Assembly: GCA_023251215.1 (NCBI GenBank)
Contig: JAHEZF010000097.1
Span: 1,068-6,441 of the forward strand
Length of the DNA stretch: 5,374 nt
Source of the DNA: Sphingobacteriales bacterium
GTDB taxonomy: Bacteria; Bacteroidota; Bacteroidia; Chitinophagales; Chitinophagaceae
Reading direction: 5' to 3'
In this document: positions 1 to 5,374 of the stretch, one piece after another
Layout: each line of letters starts with the position of its first letter
How positions within the stretch are numbered: position 1 is the first letter of the stretch
The notes under the pieces: generated by a model
What the model was told of the DNA's origin: nothing
Seen by the model: only the letters and a program-made list of their open reading frames with translations
The model's database searches: none
Position numbers and translations under genes: made by a program

Positions 1-71
1 AGAAGAAGGTGTTGCTTGAGCAATTGGCCCGTTCACAGGAAGACTGGCTTAATAAAAATTTGCCAGCTTGA
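1..71 (+). CDS. C-terminal end of an upstream protein, identity unknown (partial)
   Basis: The first complete codon is at position 3. Twenty-two sense codons follow, ending in DWLNKNLPA and a TGA at 69-71, with an in-frame TAA directly after it (72-74). The tandem stop and the charged, Leu-rich, helix-like composition (Lys, Glu, Gln and Arg mixed with Leu) support a genuine soluble C-terminus rather than chance reading. The other two forward frames are less plausible: one stops within six codons and the other gives a Cys/Arg-rich, unnatural peptide. The start and almost all of the protein lie outside the window. Its function cannot be told from this tail. Its position before a polysaccharide cluster makes a related role possible, but that is inference. 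The 418-base gap after it suggests it is not tightly coupled to the flippase gene. Confidence 0.6.
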   Translation, partial: KKVLLEQLARSQEDWLNKNLPA

Positions 72-156
72 TAACCGAGTGTTATTTATAAAGATGATTT
101 TGAATGGAGAGAAGATAATACTGGTCACGAGAAAAGTCAATACCTGGTCGGCGTTA

Positions 157-174
157 TTCATTTTGTAAAATGAA
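157..174. repeat. Perfect 8-bp inverted repeat with 2-base centre
   Basis: TTCATTTTGTAAAATGAA reads as arms TTCATTTT and AAAATGAA around GT. The symmetry is visible directly and stops at position 156/175. As RNA it would fold as a short AT-rich hairpin. It is not followed by a T-run on either strand, so it does not look like an intrinsic terminator. A binding site for a dimeric regulator is an alternative reading, unproven. It lies 86 bases after the upstream stop and about 315 bases before the flippase start. AT-rich DNA produces such repeats by chance fairly often. Confidence 0.5.
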
Positions 175-296
175 ACATACCATTGGCTATCCGCAAGAAT
201 TCCTTCGTAGAAAAACAAATCTGTTTCGGTGATTGTTTGTCTAAAAAGAATAATTGAAAACATTTATACAAGAAAAGCAAAGAAAAAAACATAGAA

Positions 297-330
297 TTTG
301 CAGATGTTGTATAATATTTGTTTGGTTTTG
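297..330 (+). promoter_or_regulatory. Weak candidate Bacteroidota-type promoter
   Basis: TTTG at 297-300 is followed after 22 bases by TGGTTTTG at 323-330, which matches TAnnTTTG at five of six fixed positions. The spacing is at the long end of the range described for Bacteroidota. A transcript from here would have a leader of roughly 155 bases before the ATG at 490. In AT-rich DNA this match is not strong, and other near matches exist in the same gap. It is listed as the best single candidate only. Confidence 0.2.
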
Positions 331-459
331 TCTGAAGTTCGAGGTGATAAAGTTAGCAAAAGTGATTACAATCGCAGTCTCTTTTTGCATTATATAGCTA
401 TAAGAATTACCGCTATTGCAATTGTGTTATCTTTCGAGTGAACCAGTAAGCAAACTGAT

Positions 460-489
460 AGCTAAAAAATTAGTTGTTTTGTTTTTTTT
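460..489 (+). promoter_or_regulatory. Weak hairpin and U-rich leader just before the flippase start
   Basis: AGCTAA (460-465) and TTAGTT (470-475) can pair around an AAAA loop, including one G-U pair. They are followed by a T-rich stretch with eight T at 482-489 directly abutting the ATG. Fifteen of the 19 bases before the start codon are T, and no Shine-Dalgarno sequence is present. Bacteroidota often initiate without Shine-Dalgarno, but their leaders are more usually A-rich. The stem is AT-rich and weak. The arrangement resembles a poor intrinsic terminator or a U-rich ribosomal-protein-S1 landing site. Both readings are inference. Confidence 0.25.
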
Positions 490-1959
490 ATGACCCGCAA
501 ACTACTCAAAGATGTTTCAGCAAGCACCATACAGGTAATTGTTAACCAGTTGCTGGGACTTGCTGTATTTCTGCTTATCTCGTTTTATTTATCCAAAGAC
601 GCTTATGGAGAGCTAAATTGGTCCATAGCAGTAATGGCATTTATAACTACCGTGCTTGGCCTTCGATTAGAACAAATTGTAGTTAAAAAGTCCGCTGCAG
701 TACAGGATGCCTCAGGTATTATGACGCTTTTTATGATCCATGTCCTCTTATCAGGTGCCGGGTTTTATTTGTTGCTGTTTATACTGAGTTTTATCTTCCC
801 CACGTTTTTCACTGCCCACAACATGCTCCTGTTGCTTGCTTTAAGCCAGTTATTCATCTTCTTCTCCTCTCCTTTTAAACAAACGGCGAATGGGAAAGAA
901 CGATTTGACTATTTAGCGATCATGTCATCAACATCCAATCTCATACGGTCCATAGCTTTGTTTTTTATCATTGCTTTTTATCATCTCAGCATACAATGGG
1001 TACTAATCATTTTTATTACCAGTTCATTTTTTGAATTGGTGGTTAGCTTTTTTTTCGTTACCAGGCTGATGAAAATACCTCTTTCCGCTAAAATCAGTTT
1101 TGGTGACTACAAAATTTTTCTCAAAGAATCGCTGCCCCAGATCGGTGCTGCTGTTTTAATGGCGGGGATATCGAGGCTGGACTGGATATTGCTCGGTTTT
1201 TTTTCCACTGCCAGCCTGACTGCTGAATACAGTTTTGCCTACCGGGTTTATGAATTATCTCCTTTCCCTTTACTGGTCATTGCCCCAGTGCTGATTAGCC
1301 GCCTTGCCAGGTATTTTACAAACCATAGTGAACAGTCACTACTTCAAAAAAAGAAGGAACTAAGTCTGCTGATAAGAACTGAAATGATAGCCGCTACATT
1401 AATACCGCTTGTTCTGAATATTATCTGGACTCCGGTTATAGATTCCCTTACAGGGAATAAATATGGTGCAGTCAATCAATGGACATTTTTTATTCTTTCA
1501 ATTTGCATTCCCTTTCAATATATCAACAACATAATATGGTCAGCTCATTTTACACAGAATCGTTTAAAACTTATCTTTCGCATTACCCTGATCACTTTTT
1601 GCATTATCCTTACCGGTGACCTGTTATTGATACCACTTTATAATGTAAAAGGAGCTGCTTTGGTATATCTTAGTGCAGTTATTATTGAATACATCAATTA
1701 TATGCGGTCATCAGAGTTGTCAAAGATCAGGGAAACGTGGCAGTCATTATTTATCTGCCTTACTGCCGCTGGCTGCAGCGGTTTTGCTGCCTTCTATTTT
1801 CTTGACGATATCCTATGGCGCCTTGTATTTGCACTATCGTTGTTTTTTATACTTCTCCTGGCAACCCGTCAATTACGAACAAACGATATGATATATGTGC
1901 TTCAGTTAGTTAGAAATAAAAAACCTGACGAAAGCAATAATTCTGCTATTACAAAATGA
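490..1959 (+). CDS. Polysaccharide flippase, Wzx/PST family (MATE/MOP superfamily)
   Basis: This 489-residue, strongly hydrophobic protein has about 12-14 membrane segments, roughly at residues 14-34, 42-62, 76-104, 110-127, 146-164, 169-190, 215-237, 255-270, 296-316, 330-350, 362-383, 385-403, 416-436 and 442-458. Length and layout fit Wzx-type lipid-linked oligosaccharide flippases of the inner membrane. The N-terminus (VSASTIQVIVNQLLGLAVF, then YLSKDAYGELNWS) is the usual opening amphipathic helix and first hairpin of the family. The mid-protein stretch ISRLDWILLGFF, followed by AEYSFAYRVYEL, matches the conserved seventh-segment region (pattern R-x-D-x-[IL]-L-[LG]). The expected role is moving undecaprenyl-diphosphate-linked repeat units across the inner membrane. 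The ATG at 490 is the only ATG in frame after the stop at 463-465. The stop overlaps the next start as ATGA, so translation of the two membrane proteins is probably coupled. Two T8 tracts (1048-1055, 1197-1204) are notable. Substrate specificity cannot be read from sequence. Confidence 0.9.
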   Translation: MTRKLLKDVSASTIQVIVNQLLGLAVFLLISFYLSKDAYGELNWSIAVMAFITTVLGLRLEQIVVKKSAAVQDASGIMTLFMIHVLLSGAGFYLLLFILSFIFPTFFTAHNMLLLLALSQLFIFFSSPFKQTANGKERFDYLAIMSSTSNLIRSIALFFIIAFYHLSIQWVLIIFITSSFFELVVSFFFVTRLMKIPLSAKISFGDYKIFLKESLPQIGAAVLMAGISRLDWILLGFFSTASLTAEYSFAYRVYELSPFPLLVIAPVLISRLARYFTNHSEQSLLQKKKELSLLIRTEMIAATLIPLVLNIIWTPVIDSLTGNKYGAVNQWTFFILSICIPFQYINNIIWSAHFTQNRLKLIFRITLITFCIILTGDLLLIPLYNVKGAALVYLSAVIIEYINYMRSSELSKIRETWQSLFICLTAAGCSGFAAFYFLDDILWRLVFALSLFFILLLATRQLRTNDMIYVLQLVRNKKPDESNNSAITK

Positions 1960-3593
1960 GATCGTTATACCAGTCCCTGTCAGATTACTTCCGGAAAGTA
2001 AACTGGAAACTATTGCTGTTTCTTGTGCTGGTTCTTAATGTAAAAATGCGGGTAAAGATCATAGCGGTTATTTTTTCCCTTCTGCTCAACCATAAAATGT
2101 TTCTGGGAAAAAATATTTACCGGCAAAAATTCATATGGTTCTACTTCAGCATGATCGTCATTGCAGTTATTGATCTGTTACTCAATGTTGCATCCCTGTC
2201 AACCAATTACCTTGTAGCTGCAGGAACAGGAATTTTTTTTTGGATGCTGTGTATTGCCGTAGCCTTTATAAATAGCTGGTTTGTTGCAAAAACCGATATA
2301 GCCAGGCTTCATGCTACCATTACATTTTTTTTTATTTTGAATGCAGCGGTAACAATTGGCCAATTGTTGCTCATTATTCTTGATTCAGGTTCTGTTAATC
2401 CTTATACCTATCAGGGAATGCATCAAAAATATTTTATCAGCGCCGGGGATGCAATCAAGGGAATTACATTTGACACTTCTACAACCAACGCCATCATTAA
2501 TACATTCGGTATAATATATTCTTTAAAAAGATCAAAATTCTTTATAACGCTGATGTGTATGTCAGTCATGCTGCTGACAGCCAGCAATTTTACCATTTTA
2601 TTACTTCTGGCTGCATTACTCTTCCTTTTTGTTTTTCAAAGCGACCGCAACCAGAAAAGTATAATAATTGTTTGCTCATTTATGCTGCTGATTTTTCTAA
2701 CCAAAGTTTCACCGCAGAATGGAATTTATATTACCGGTTACTTCCAAAAAAAAATCGCTACAACCATAGCTCCGGCTGCCCCGGCAACCGTTAAAATTTC
2801 AGTACTGGAAAAACCAGATAACCTGTTAAGTGCAGATGAAAAGAAACAAAAAATAGCGATGCTTTATCTTGATAGTCTTTACAAAATACAATTGACAAAT
2901 GAGAAAAAAGAAACATCTGAAGTCAAAATATCTGCTGAGCTACTGCAAACAAAGCCTTCCATTCCTAAACCCAATATCCATACTGAACCCTATCAGAAGA
3001 ATAAGGATACAACTTTATTGCAAAAAAGATTACTTGAATTTGCAGAAAGTAAAATAGCTTCTTTTGATACCAGCCTGCAGGTGATCAAAAAACGTAAAGA
3101 GCCTGGAAAGATTCTTGCTTTTCTGCAAACAATTAATTTTTTTAAACAGCATCCATCGAAGATCTTTACCGGCACAGGTATTGGTAATTTCTCTTCCAAG
3201 CTCGCCTTCCGGGCTACAGGGTTGGGTGTTGCAGGAGGCTATCCTGCAAAATTTGTATATATAAATGACGATTTTAAGAATAATCACCTTAAGCTGTACC
3301 TGGAATATTTCAGTAAAGAGATGGAGTTGCATTCACTGACCCAAACACCAAATTCTGTTTATGATCAGCTATTAGCTGAATACGGGTTAGCCGGTATTTT
3401 TTCATTTGTATTTTTTTACCTGGGTTTCTTTATAAAACATCTGCGCAGGCTTACCTATAGTCTGCCTTTTCTGATTATATTGCTGGGCGCCCTGGGAGCA
3501 GAATACTGGTTTGAACAACTGTCAATAATAATAGTGTTTGAGCTAATACTGTTTTTAACCATAAAAGAAATGAAAGAACTTTCAGCAGAATGA
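1956..3593 (+). CDS. O-antigen polymerase/ligase-like membrane protein (Wzy-type) with a large extracytoplasmic loop
   Basis: This 545-residue protein has membrane segments at about 16-45, 59-80, 84-108, 120-143, 185-209, 211-228 and 235-252, then a polar stretch of about 225 residues (255-477), then three more segments (477-498, 503-520, 522-540). Few helices, one long extracytoplasmic loop and closing helices are typical of Wzy polymerases and WaaL ligases. Family-like motifs include GITFDTSTTNAIIN (169-182), GTGIGNFS (406-413) and NSVYDQLLAEYGLAG (466-480), which sits at the re-entry to the membrane. Next to a flippase, a polymerase joining flipped repeat units is the likeliest role; a ligase cannot be excluded. 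It is longer than the 400-450 residues usual for the family. The extra length is a Lys-rich, helix-prone segment at about 260-390 that I do not recognise. Two T9 tracts (2233-2241, 2325-2333) and an A9 tract (2746-2754) lie inside. It starts in an ATGA overlap with the flippase and ends in another with the glycosyltransferase. Confidence 0.82.
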   Translation: MRSLYQSLSDYFRKVNWKLLLFLVLVLNVKMRVKIIAVIFSLLLNHKMFLGKNIYRQKFIWFYFSMIVIAVIDLLLNVASLSTNYLVAAGTGIFFWMLCIAVAFINSWFVAKTDIARLHATITFFFILNAAVTIGQLLLIILDSGSVNPYTYQGMHQKYFISAGDAIKGITFDTSTTNAIINTFGIIYSLKRSKFFITLMCMSVMLLTASNFTILLLLAALLFLFVFQSDRNQKSIIIVCSFMLLIFLTKVSPQNGIYITGYFQKKIATTIAPAAPATVKISVLEKPDNLLSADEKKQKIAMLYLDSLYKIQLTNEKKETSEVKISAELLQTKPSIPKPNIHTEPYQKNKDTTLLQKRLLEFAESKIASFDTSLQVIKKRKEPGKILAFLQTINFFKQHPSKIFTGTGIGNFSSKLAFRATGLGVAGGYPAKFVYINDDFKNNHLKLYLEYFSKEMELHSLTQTPNSVYDQLLAEYGLAGIFSFVFFYLGFFIKHLRRLTYSLPFLIILLGALGAEYWFEQLSIIIVFELILFLTIKEMKELSAE

Positions 3594-4561
3594 GCAACGT
3601 AAAAGTAACAGTACTGATGCCGGCTTATAATGCAGCAAAATATATTGCTGAAGCCATTCATTCTGTATTGTCGCAAACTTTTACAGATTTTGAGTTGCTG
3701 ATAATGGAAGATGGTTCAACAGATGAAACCGTAGCCGAAATAAGAAAATTCGATGATCCCCGCATCCGGCTGATCGAATGTGTGCATCAGGGTATTGCCC
3801 CTGTACTGAATCAAGGCTTGAAGGAGGCCAAGGGGTTTTATGTGGCCCGGTTTGACGCAGATGACATTTGCTATCCTGACCGCCTGGAAGAACAATATAA
3901 ATTTAGTACTGCCAATCCGGCCTATTGTATTGTTGGTTGCGATGCAGACTATTATGATATGAATGATAATTATGTTTTCACTTATCGTCCTCCCGGGCAT
4001 ACAAATGAAGAGATCCAAAAAACAAAAATGAATACATGTCCTTTCATTCATTCCGGCGTTCTTTATAAAAAACAGGCAATACTTCATGCCGGAGGCTACA
4101 ATATTCATGCACATACTTTTGAAGATCATTTCCTGTGGATGAAAGTTTTAAAGGAGTGCAAAGCCTGTAATCTTTCACAAACATTATTGAAAGTAAGGCT
4201 GCATCCGGGTTCTGTTACTGTTGATGAAAAATGGAGGAGCAAACGGTTTGGCGAACTAAAGAATGCAGCACTTCAAAAAAATAGTATTCGTGAAAAAGAA
4301 GGAAATGAACTGCTGCAGCTTTTAAAAGATCAAAATACCAGAAAGATCAAGCAGGGTGCTTATTATGCATTGCTTGCCAAAAAATATCTGTGGGATAATC
4401 ATCAGCCGGGAAAAGCAAGGCAAAACATCCGGAAAGTCTTATGGTTTCAACCGGCTGATGTAAAAAGTTATCTGCTGTGGTTGTTTTCCTTTTTTCCCAA
4501 AAGGGTTATCCGGAAAATATATAATTTATCAAGAAATGCTAAACACAATACAGGCCTATGA
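3590..4561 (+). CDS. Glycosyltransferase family 2 (GT-A fold)
   Basis: This 323-residue cytoplasmic or membrane-associated enzyme has no membrane segments in its catalytic part. The N-terminus is the classic GT2 nucleotide-sugar fold: VTVLMPAYNAAKYIAEAIHS (6-25), SVLSQTF, then EDGSTDET (40-47), whose acidic residues contact the nucleotide. The metal-binding DxD motif is in ARFDADD (86-92, D89 and D91). FEDHFLWMK (177-185) provides the likely catalytic base, an ED-x-x-x-W pattern with E178/D179. LHPGSV (204-209) is the usual end of the domain. The C-terminal part (about 235-310) is Lys/Arg-rich with a Trp/Phe-rich hydrophobic helix (LLWLFSFFPKRVIRKIYNL), which may hold the enzyme at the inner membrane beside its lipid-linked acceptor. 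It should transfer one sugar from a nucleotide donor to the growing repeat unit; donor and linkage are not predictable. Both ends are ATGA overlaps with its neighbours. The start gives the expected short lead-in before the first beta-strand. Confidence 0.93.
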   Translation: MSNVKVTVLMPAYNAAKYIAEAIHSVLSQTFTDFELLIMEDGSTDETVAEIRKFDDPRIRLIECVHQGIAPVLNQGLKEAKGFYVARFDADDICYPDRLEEQYKFSTANPAYCIVGCDADYYDMNDNYVFTYRPPGHTNEEIQKTKMNTCPFIHSGVLYKKQAILHAGGYNIHAHTFEDHFLWMKVLKECKACNLSQTLLKVRLHPGSVTVDEKWRSKRFGELKNAALQKNSIREKEGNELLQLLKDQNTRKIKQGAYYALLAKKYLWDNHQPGKARQNIRKVLWFQPADVKSYLLWLFSFFPKRVIRKIYNLSRNAKHNTGL

Positions 4562-5268
4562 AAGCATTTTTAAATAAAATTATTTCAGGATGGAAAGGCG
4601 ACAGCTATCAATTAGATGCCGGTATTCCTTCTTCCTACTTATACAGGCTTTCTATAGCAAGAGCATTTATGCTGTTAAGAGGCAAATTAAGCGGTATAAA
4701 AAATAAAGGGCTTCTGTTTTTTTCCTGGAAGGCAACCGTAAAATGCCGATCAAAGTTAATAGCAGGCAGATTAGTTACTATTGAAAGAGGATGTTACATT
4801 GATGCTCTTTCCAGTGAGGGAATAGTTTTTGGTAATAATATATCTTTAGGCAGAAATACAAAGATCATTGGTACCGGCCATTTACAATTACTTGGAAAAG
4901 GCATGAAGCTGGGAAATAATATCGGGCTAGGCACAGAAAGTTTTTATGGATGTGGTGGCGGCATTGAAATAGGAGATGATACCATCATTGGTGATTTTGT
5001 CAGCTTTCATGCAGAAAATCATAATTATGAAAACCCGGACATTCCTATCCGGTTACAGGGAGTTATCCGTCAGGGAATAATGATCGGGAAAAACTGCTGG
5101 ATAGGCGCTAAAGCCACAATTCTTGATGGTGTAATCATTGAAGACAATTGTGTAATAGCTGCCGGGGCAGTTGTTACAACAGGTACTTACCCCGCTAACG
5201 GAATTTATGGCGGAGTTCCTGCAAAACTGATTCGGCAAATACAACCCCCCCGATCAGAAAACCAATAG
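4558..5268 (+). CDS. Hexapeptide-repeat (left-handed beta-helix) acyltransferase, probably O-acetyltransferase
   Basis: This 236-residue protein has an N-terminal helical part (about 1-60) followed by left-handed beta-helix repeats. Hexapeptide-like turns run from about 71 onward: VTIERGCYI, IVFGNNISLGRNTKI, MKLGNNIGLG, IEIGDDTIIGDFVSF, then IMIGKNCWIGAKATILDGV and VIIEDNCVIAAGAVVTTG. The ending YPANGIYGGVPAKLIR (211-226) is characteristic of the NodL/LacA/WcaF group of acetyl-CoA-dependent transferases. The excursion HAENHNYENPDIPI (151-164) carries the likely catalytic histidine; H155 is my first choice and H151 the alternative. The fold normally forms trimers with active sites between subunits. 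Within this cluster it most likely acetylates a sugar of the repeat unit or its precursor, acting in the cytoplasm before flipping; the substrate is unknown. It overlaps the glycosyltransferase stop by ATGA and ends two bases before the next gene. A C7 tract (5245-5251) lies six codons before the stop. Confidence 0.9.
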   Translation: MKAFLNKIISGWKGDSYQLDAGIPSSYLYRLSIARAFMLLRGKLSGIKNKGLLFFSWKATVKCRSKLIAGRLVTIERGCYIDALSSEGIVFGNNISLGRNTKIIGTGHLQLLGKGMKLGNNIGLGTESFYGCGGGIEIGDDTIIGDFVSFHAENHNYENPDIPIRLQGVIRQGIMIGKNCWIGAKATILDGVIIEDNCVIAAGAVVTTGTYPANGIYGGVPAKLIRQIQPPRSENQ

Positions 5269-5270
5269 CC

Positions 5271-5374
5271 ATGACAGAAAAAAAAATCAGCATATTTATA
5301 GATGGTCACAGTTTTGACAAAGAATTTCAGGGCACGCATGGTTTCATCAGGGGTCTTTATGCTGCTCTTTCCAG
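5271..5374 (+). CDS. Glycosyltransferase, GT-B fold (GT4-like), N-terminal part only
   Basis: Thirty-four complete codons plus two bases are present before the window ends. The peptide opens with a Lys-rich lead (MTEKK), a short hydrophobic beta-strand (ISIFIDG) and then HSFDKEFQGTHGFIRGLYAA. The pattern IDGH-x-F-D-x-E-FQGT followed by an LY-containing helix is familiar from Bacteroidota glycosyltransferases of the GT-B type, where the glycine-rich turn after the first strand belongs to the acceptor-binding domain. It would add another sugar to the repeat unit. The ATG lies two bases after the acyltransferase stop, with no Shine-Dalgarno sequence, so it is probably translated by ribosomes arriving from upstream. 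Its second to sixth codons include a run of nine A (5278-5286). The retaining or inverting mechanism and the catalytic residues lie outside the window. Confidence 0.75.
   Translation, partial: MTEKKISIFIDGHSFDKEFQGTHGFIRGLYAALS

Larger units (their letters stand above)
72..489. other. 418-base intergenic region, likely holding the promoter of the polysaccharide operon
   Basis: No convincing gene lies here. The only sizeable open frame, on the minus strand, runs back over the end of the upstream gene and looks like chance. The region is very AT-rich. It holds a perfect inverted repeat at 157-174, a 10-base palindrome TATAGCTATA at 393-402 and an 8-base palindrome ATTGCAAT at 415-422. Against the Bacteroidota promoter pattern (TTG or TTTG, about 17-23 bases, then TAnnTTTG) there are only partial matches. 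The best pair is TTTG at 297-300 with TGGTTTTG at 323-330 (spacing 22, one mismatch). AATATTTG at 313-320 and TATCTTTC at 428-435 are near matches without a good upstream box. A promoter for the operon very probably lies here because the downstream genes are packed and this is the only gap, but I cannot place it. I see no strong terminator for the upstream gene and no tRNA or known riboswitch. Confidence 0.5.

Noticed and set aside
1..168. Forward frame 1 open from the window edge to a TAA at 166-168
   Set aside because: The peptide begins Arg/Cys-rich and looks unnatural. The frame starting at position 3 gives a plausible C-terminus with tandem stops instead.
33..263. Minus-strand 76-residue open frame
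   Set aside because: It overlaps the tail of the upstream gene, has a composition expected from translating AT-rich DNA, and shows no recognisable motif, promoter or family resemblance.
72..489. Possible tRNA, riboswitch, CRISPR or mobile-element end in the gap
   Set aside because: I see no cloverleaf arms, no regularly spaced direct repeats and no terminal inverted repeats with target duplication. The only direct repeat noticed is a short CTGGTC pair near 121 and 144.
1673..1891. Plus-strand 72-residue open frame inside the flippase gene
   Set aside because: It is an out-of-frame reading of a membrane-protein gene, with no independent start signal or motif.
2993..3332. Two overlapping minus-strand open frames opposite the polymerase loop
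   Set aside because: They are antisense shadows of the polymerase gene in two different frames. Neither has a recognisable domain.
3455..3676. Minus-strand 73-residue open frame across the polymerase/glycosyltransferase junction
   Set aside because: It is antisense to the conserved N-terminus of the glycosyltransferase and to the polymerase end, with no supporting motif.
3716..4129. Minus-strand 137-residue open frame
   Set aside because: It lies wholly antisense to the GT2 catalytic domain, whose motifs are intact on the plus strand. The antisense peptide is Cys/Ile-rich with no motif.

Overview
The window reads as part of a surface-polysaccharide (exopolysaccharide, capsule or O-antigen) assembly locus from a Bacteroidota bacterium, possibly a Chitinophagaceae-like genus. 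This rests on AT-rich DNA, Lys/Asn/Ile/Phe-rich proteins, the absence of Shine-Dalgarno sequences before any of the starts, and the style of the proteins. No marker gene fixes the taxon, so the assignment is inference.

Layout, all on the + strand. Positions 1-71 hold the last codons of an upstream gene, closed by tandem in-frame stops. Positions 72-489 are a 418-base gap without a convincing gene. It contains a perfect 8-bp inverted repeat (157-174), two short palindromes and a very T-rich leader before the next start. Five tightly packed genes follow: a polytopic flippase of the Wzx/PST type (490-1959), an O-antigen polymerase/ligase-like membrane protein with a very large extracytoplasmic loop (1956-3593), a GT-A family 2 glycosyltransferase (3590-4561), a left-handed beta-helix (hexapeptide) acyltransferase (4558-5268), and the N-terminus of a second, GT-B type glycosyltransferase (5271 to the window end). 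The first three junctions are identical ATGA overlaps, and the fourth has a 2-base gap.

Together these genes form most of a Wzx/Wzy-type pathway. Cytoplasmic glycosyltransferases build a lipid-linked repeat unit, the acyltransferase probably acylates one of its sugars or a sugar precursor, the flippase moves the unit across the inner membrane, and the polymerase joins units on the far side. The initiating sugar-phosphate transferase, nucleotide-sugar genes, chain-length regulator and export proteins are not in the window.

I see no previously undescribed system. The points most worth a second look are the extra Lys-rich segment in the polymerase loop, a C7 tract where a one-base slip would fuse the acyltransferase in frame to the following glycosyltransferase, several 8-9 base homopolymers in the membrane-protein genes, and the palindromes and U-rich leader in the intergenic region.
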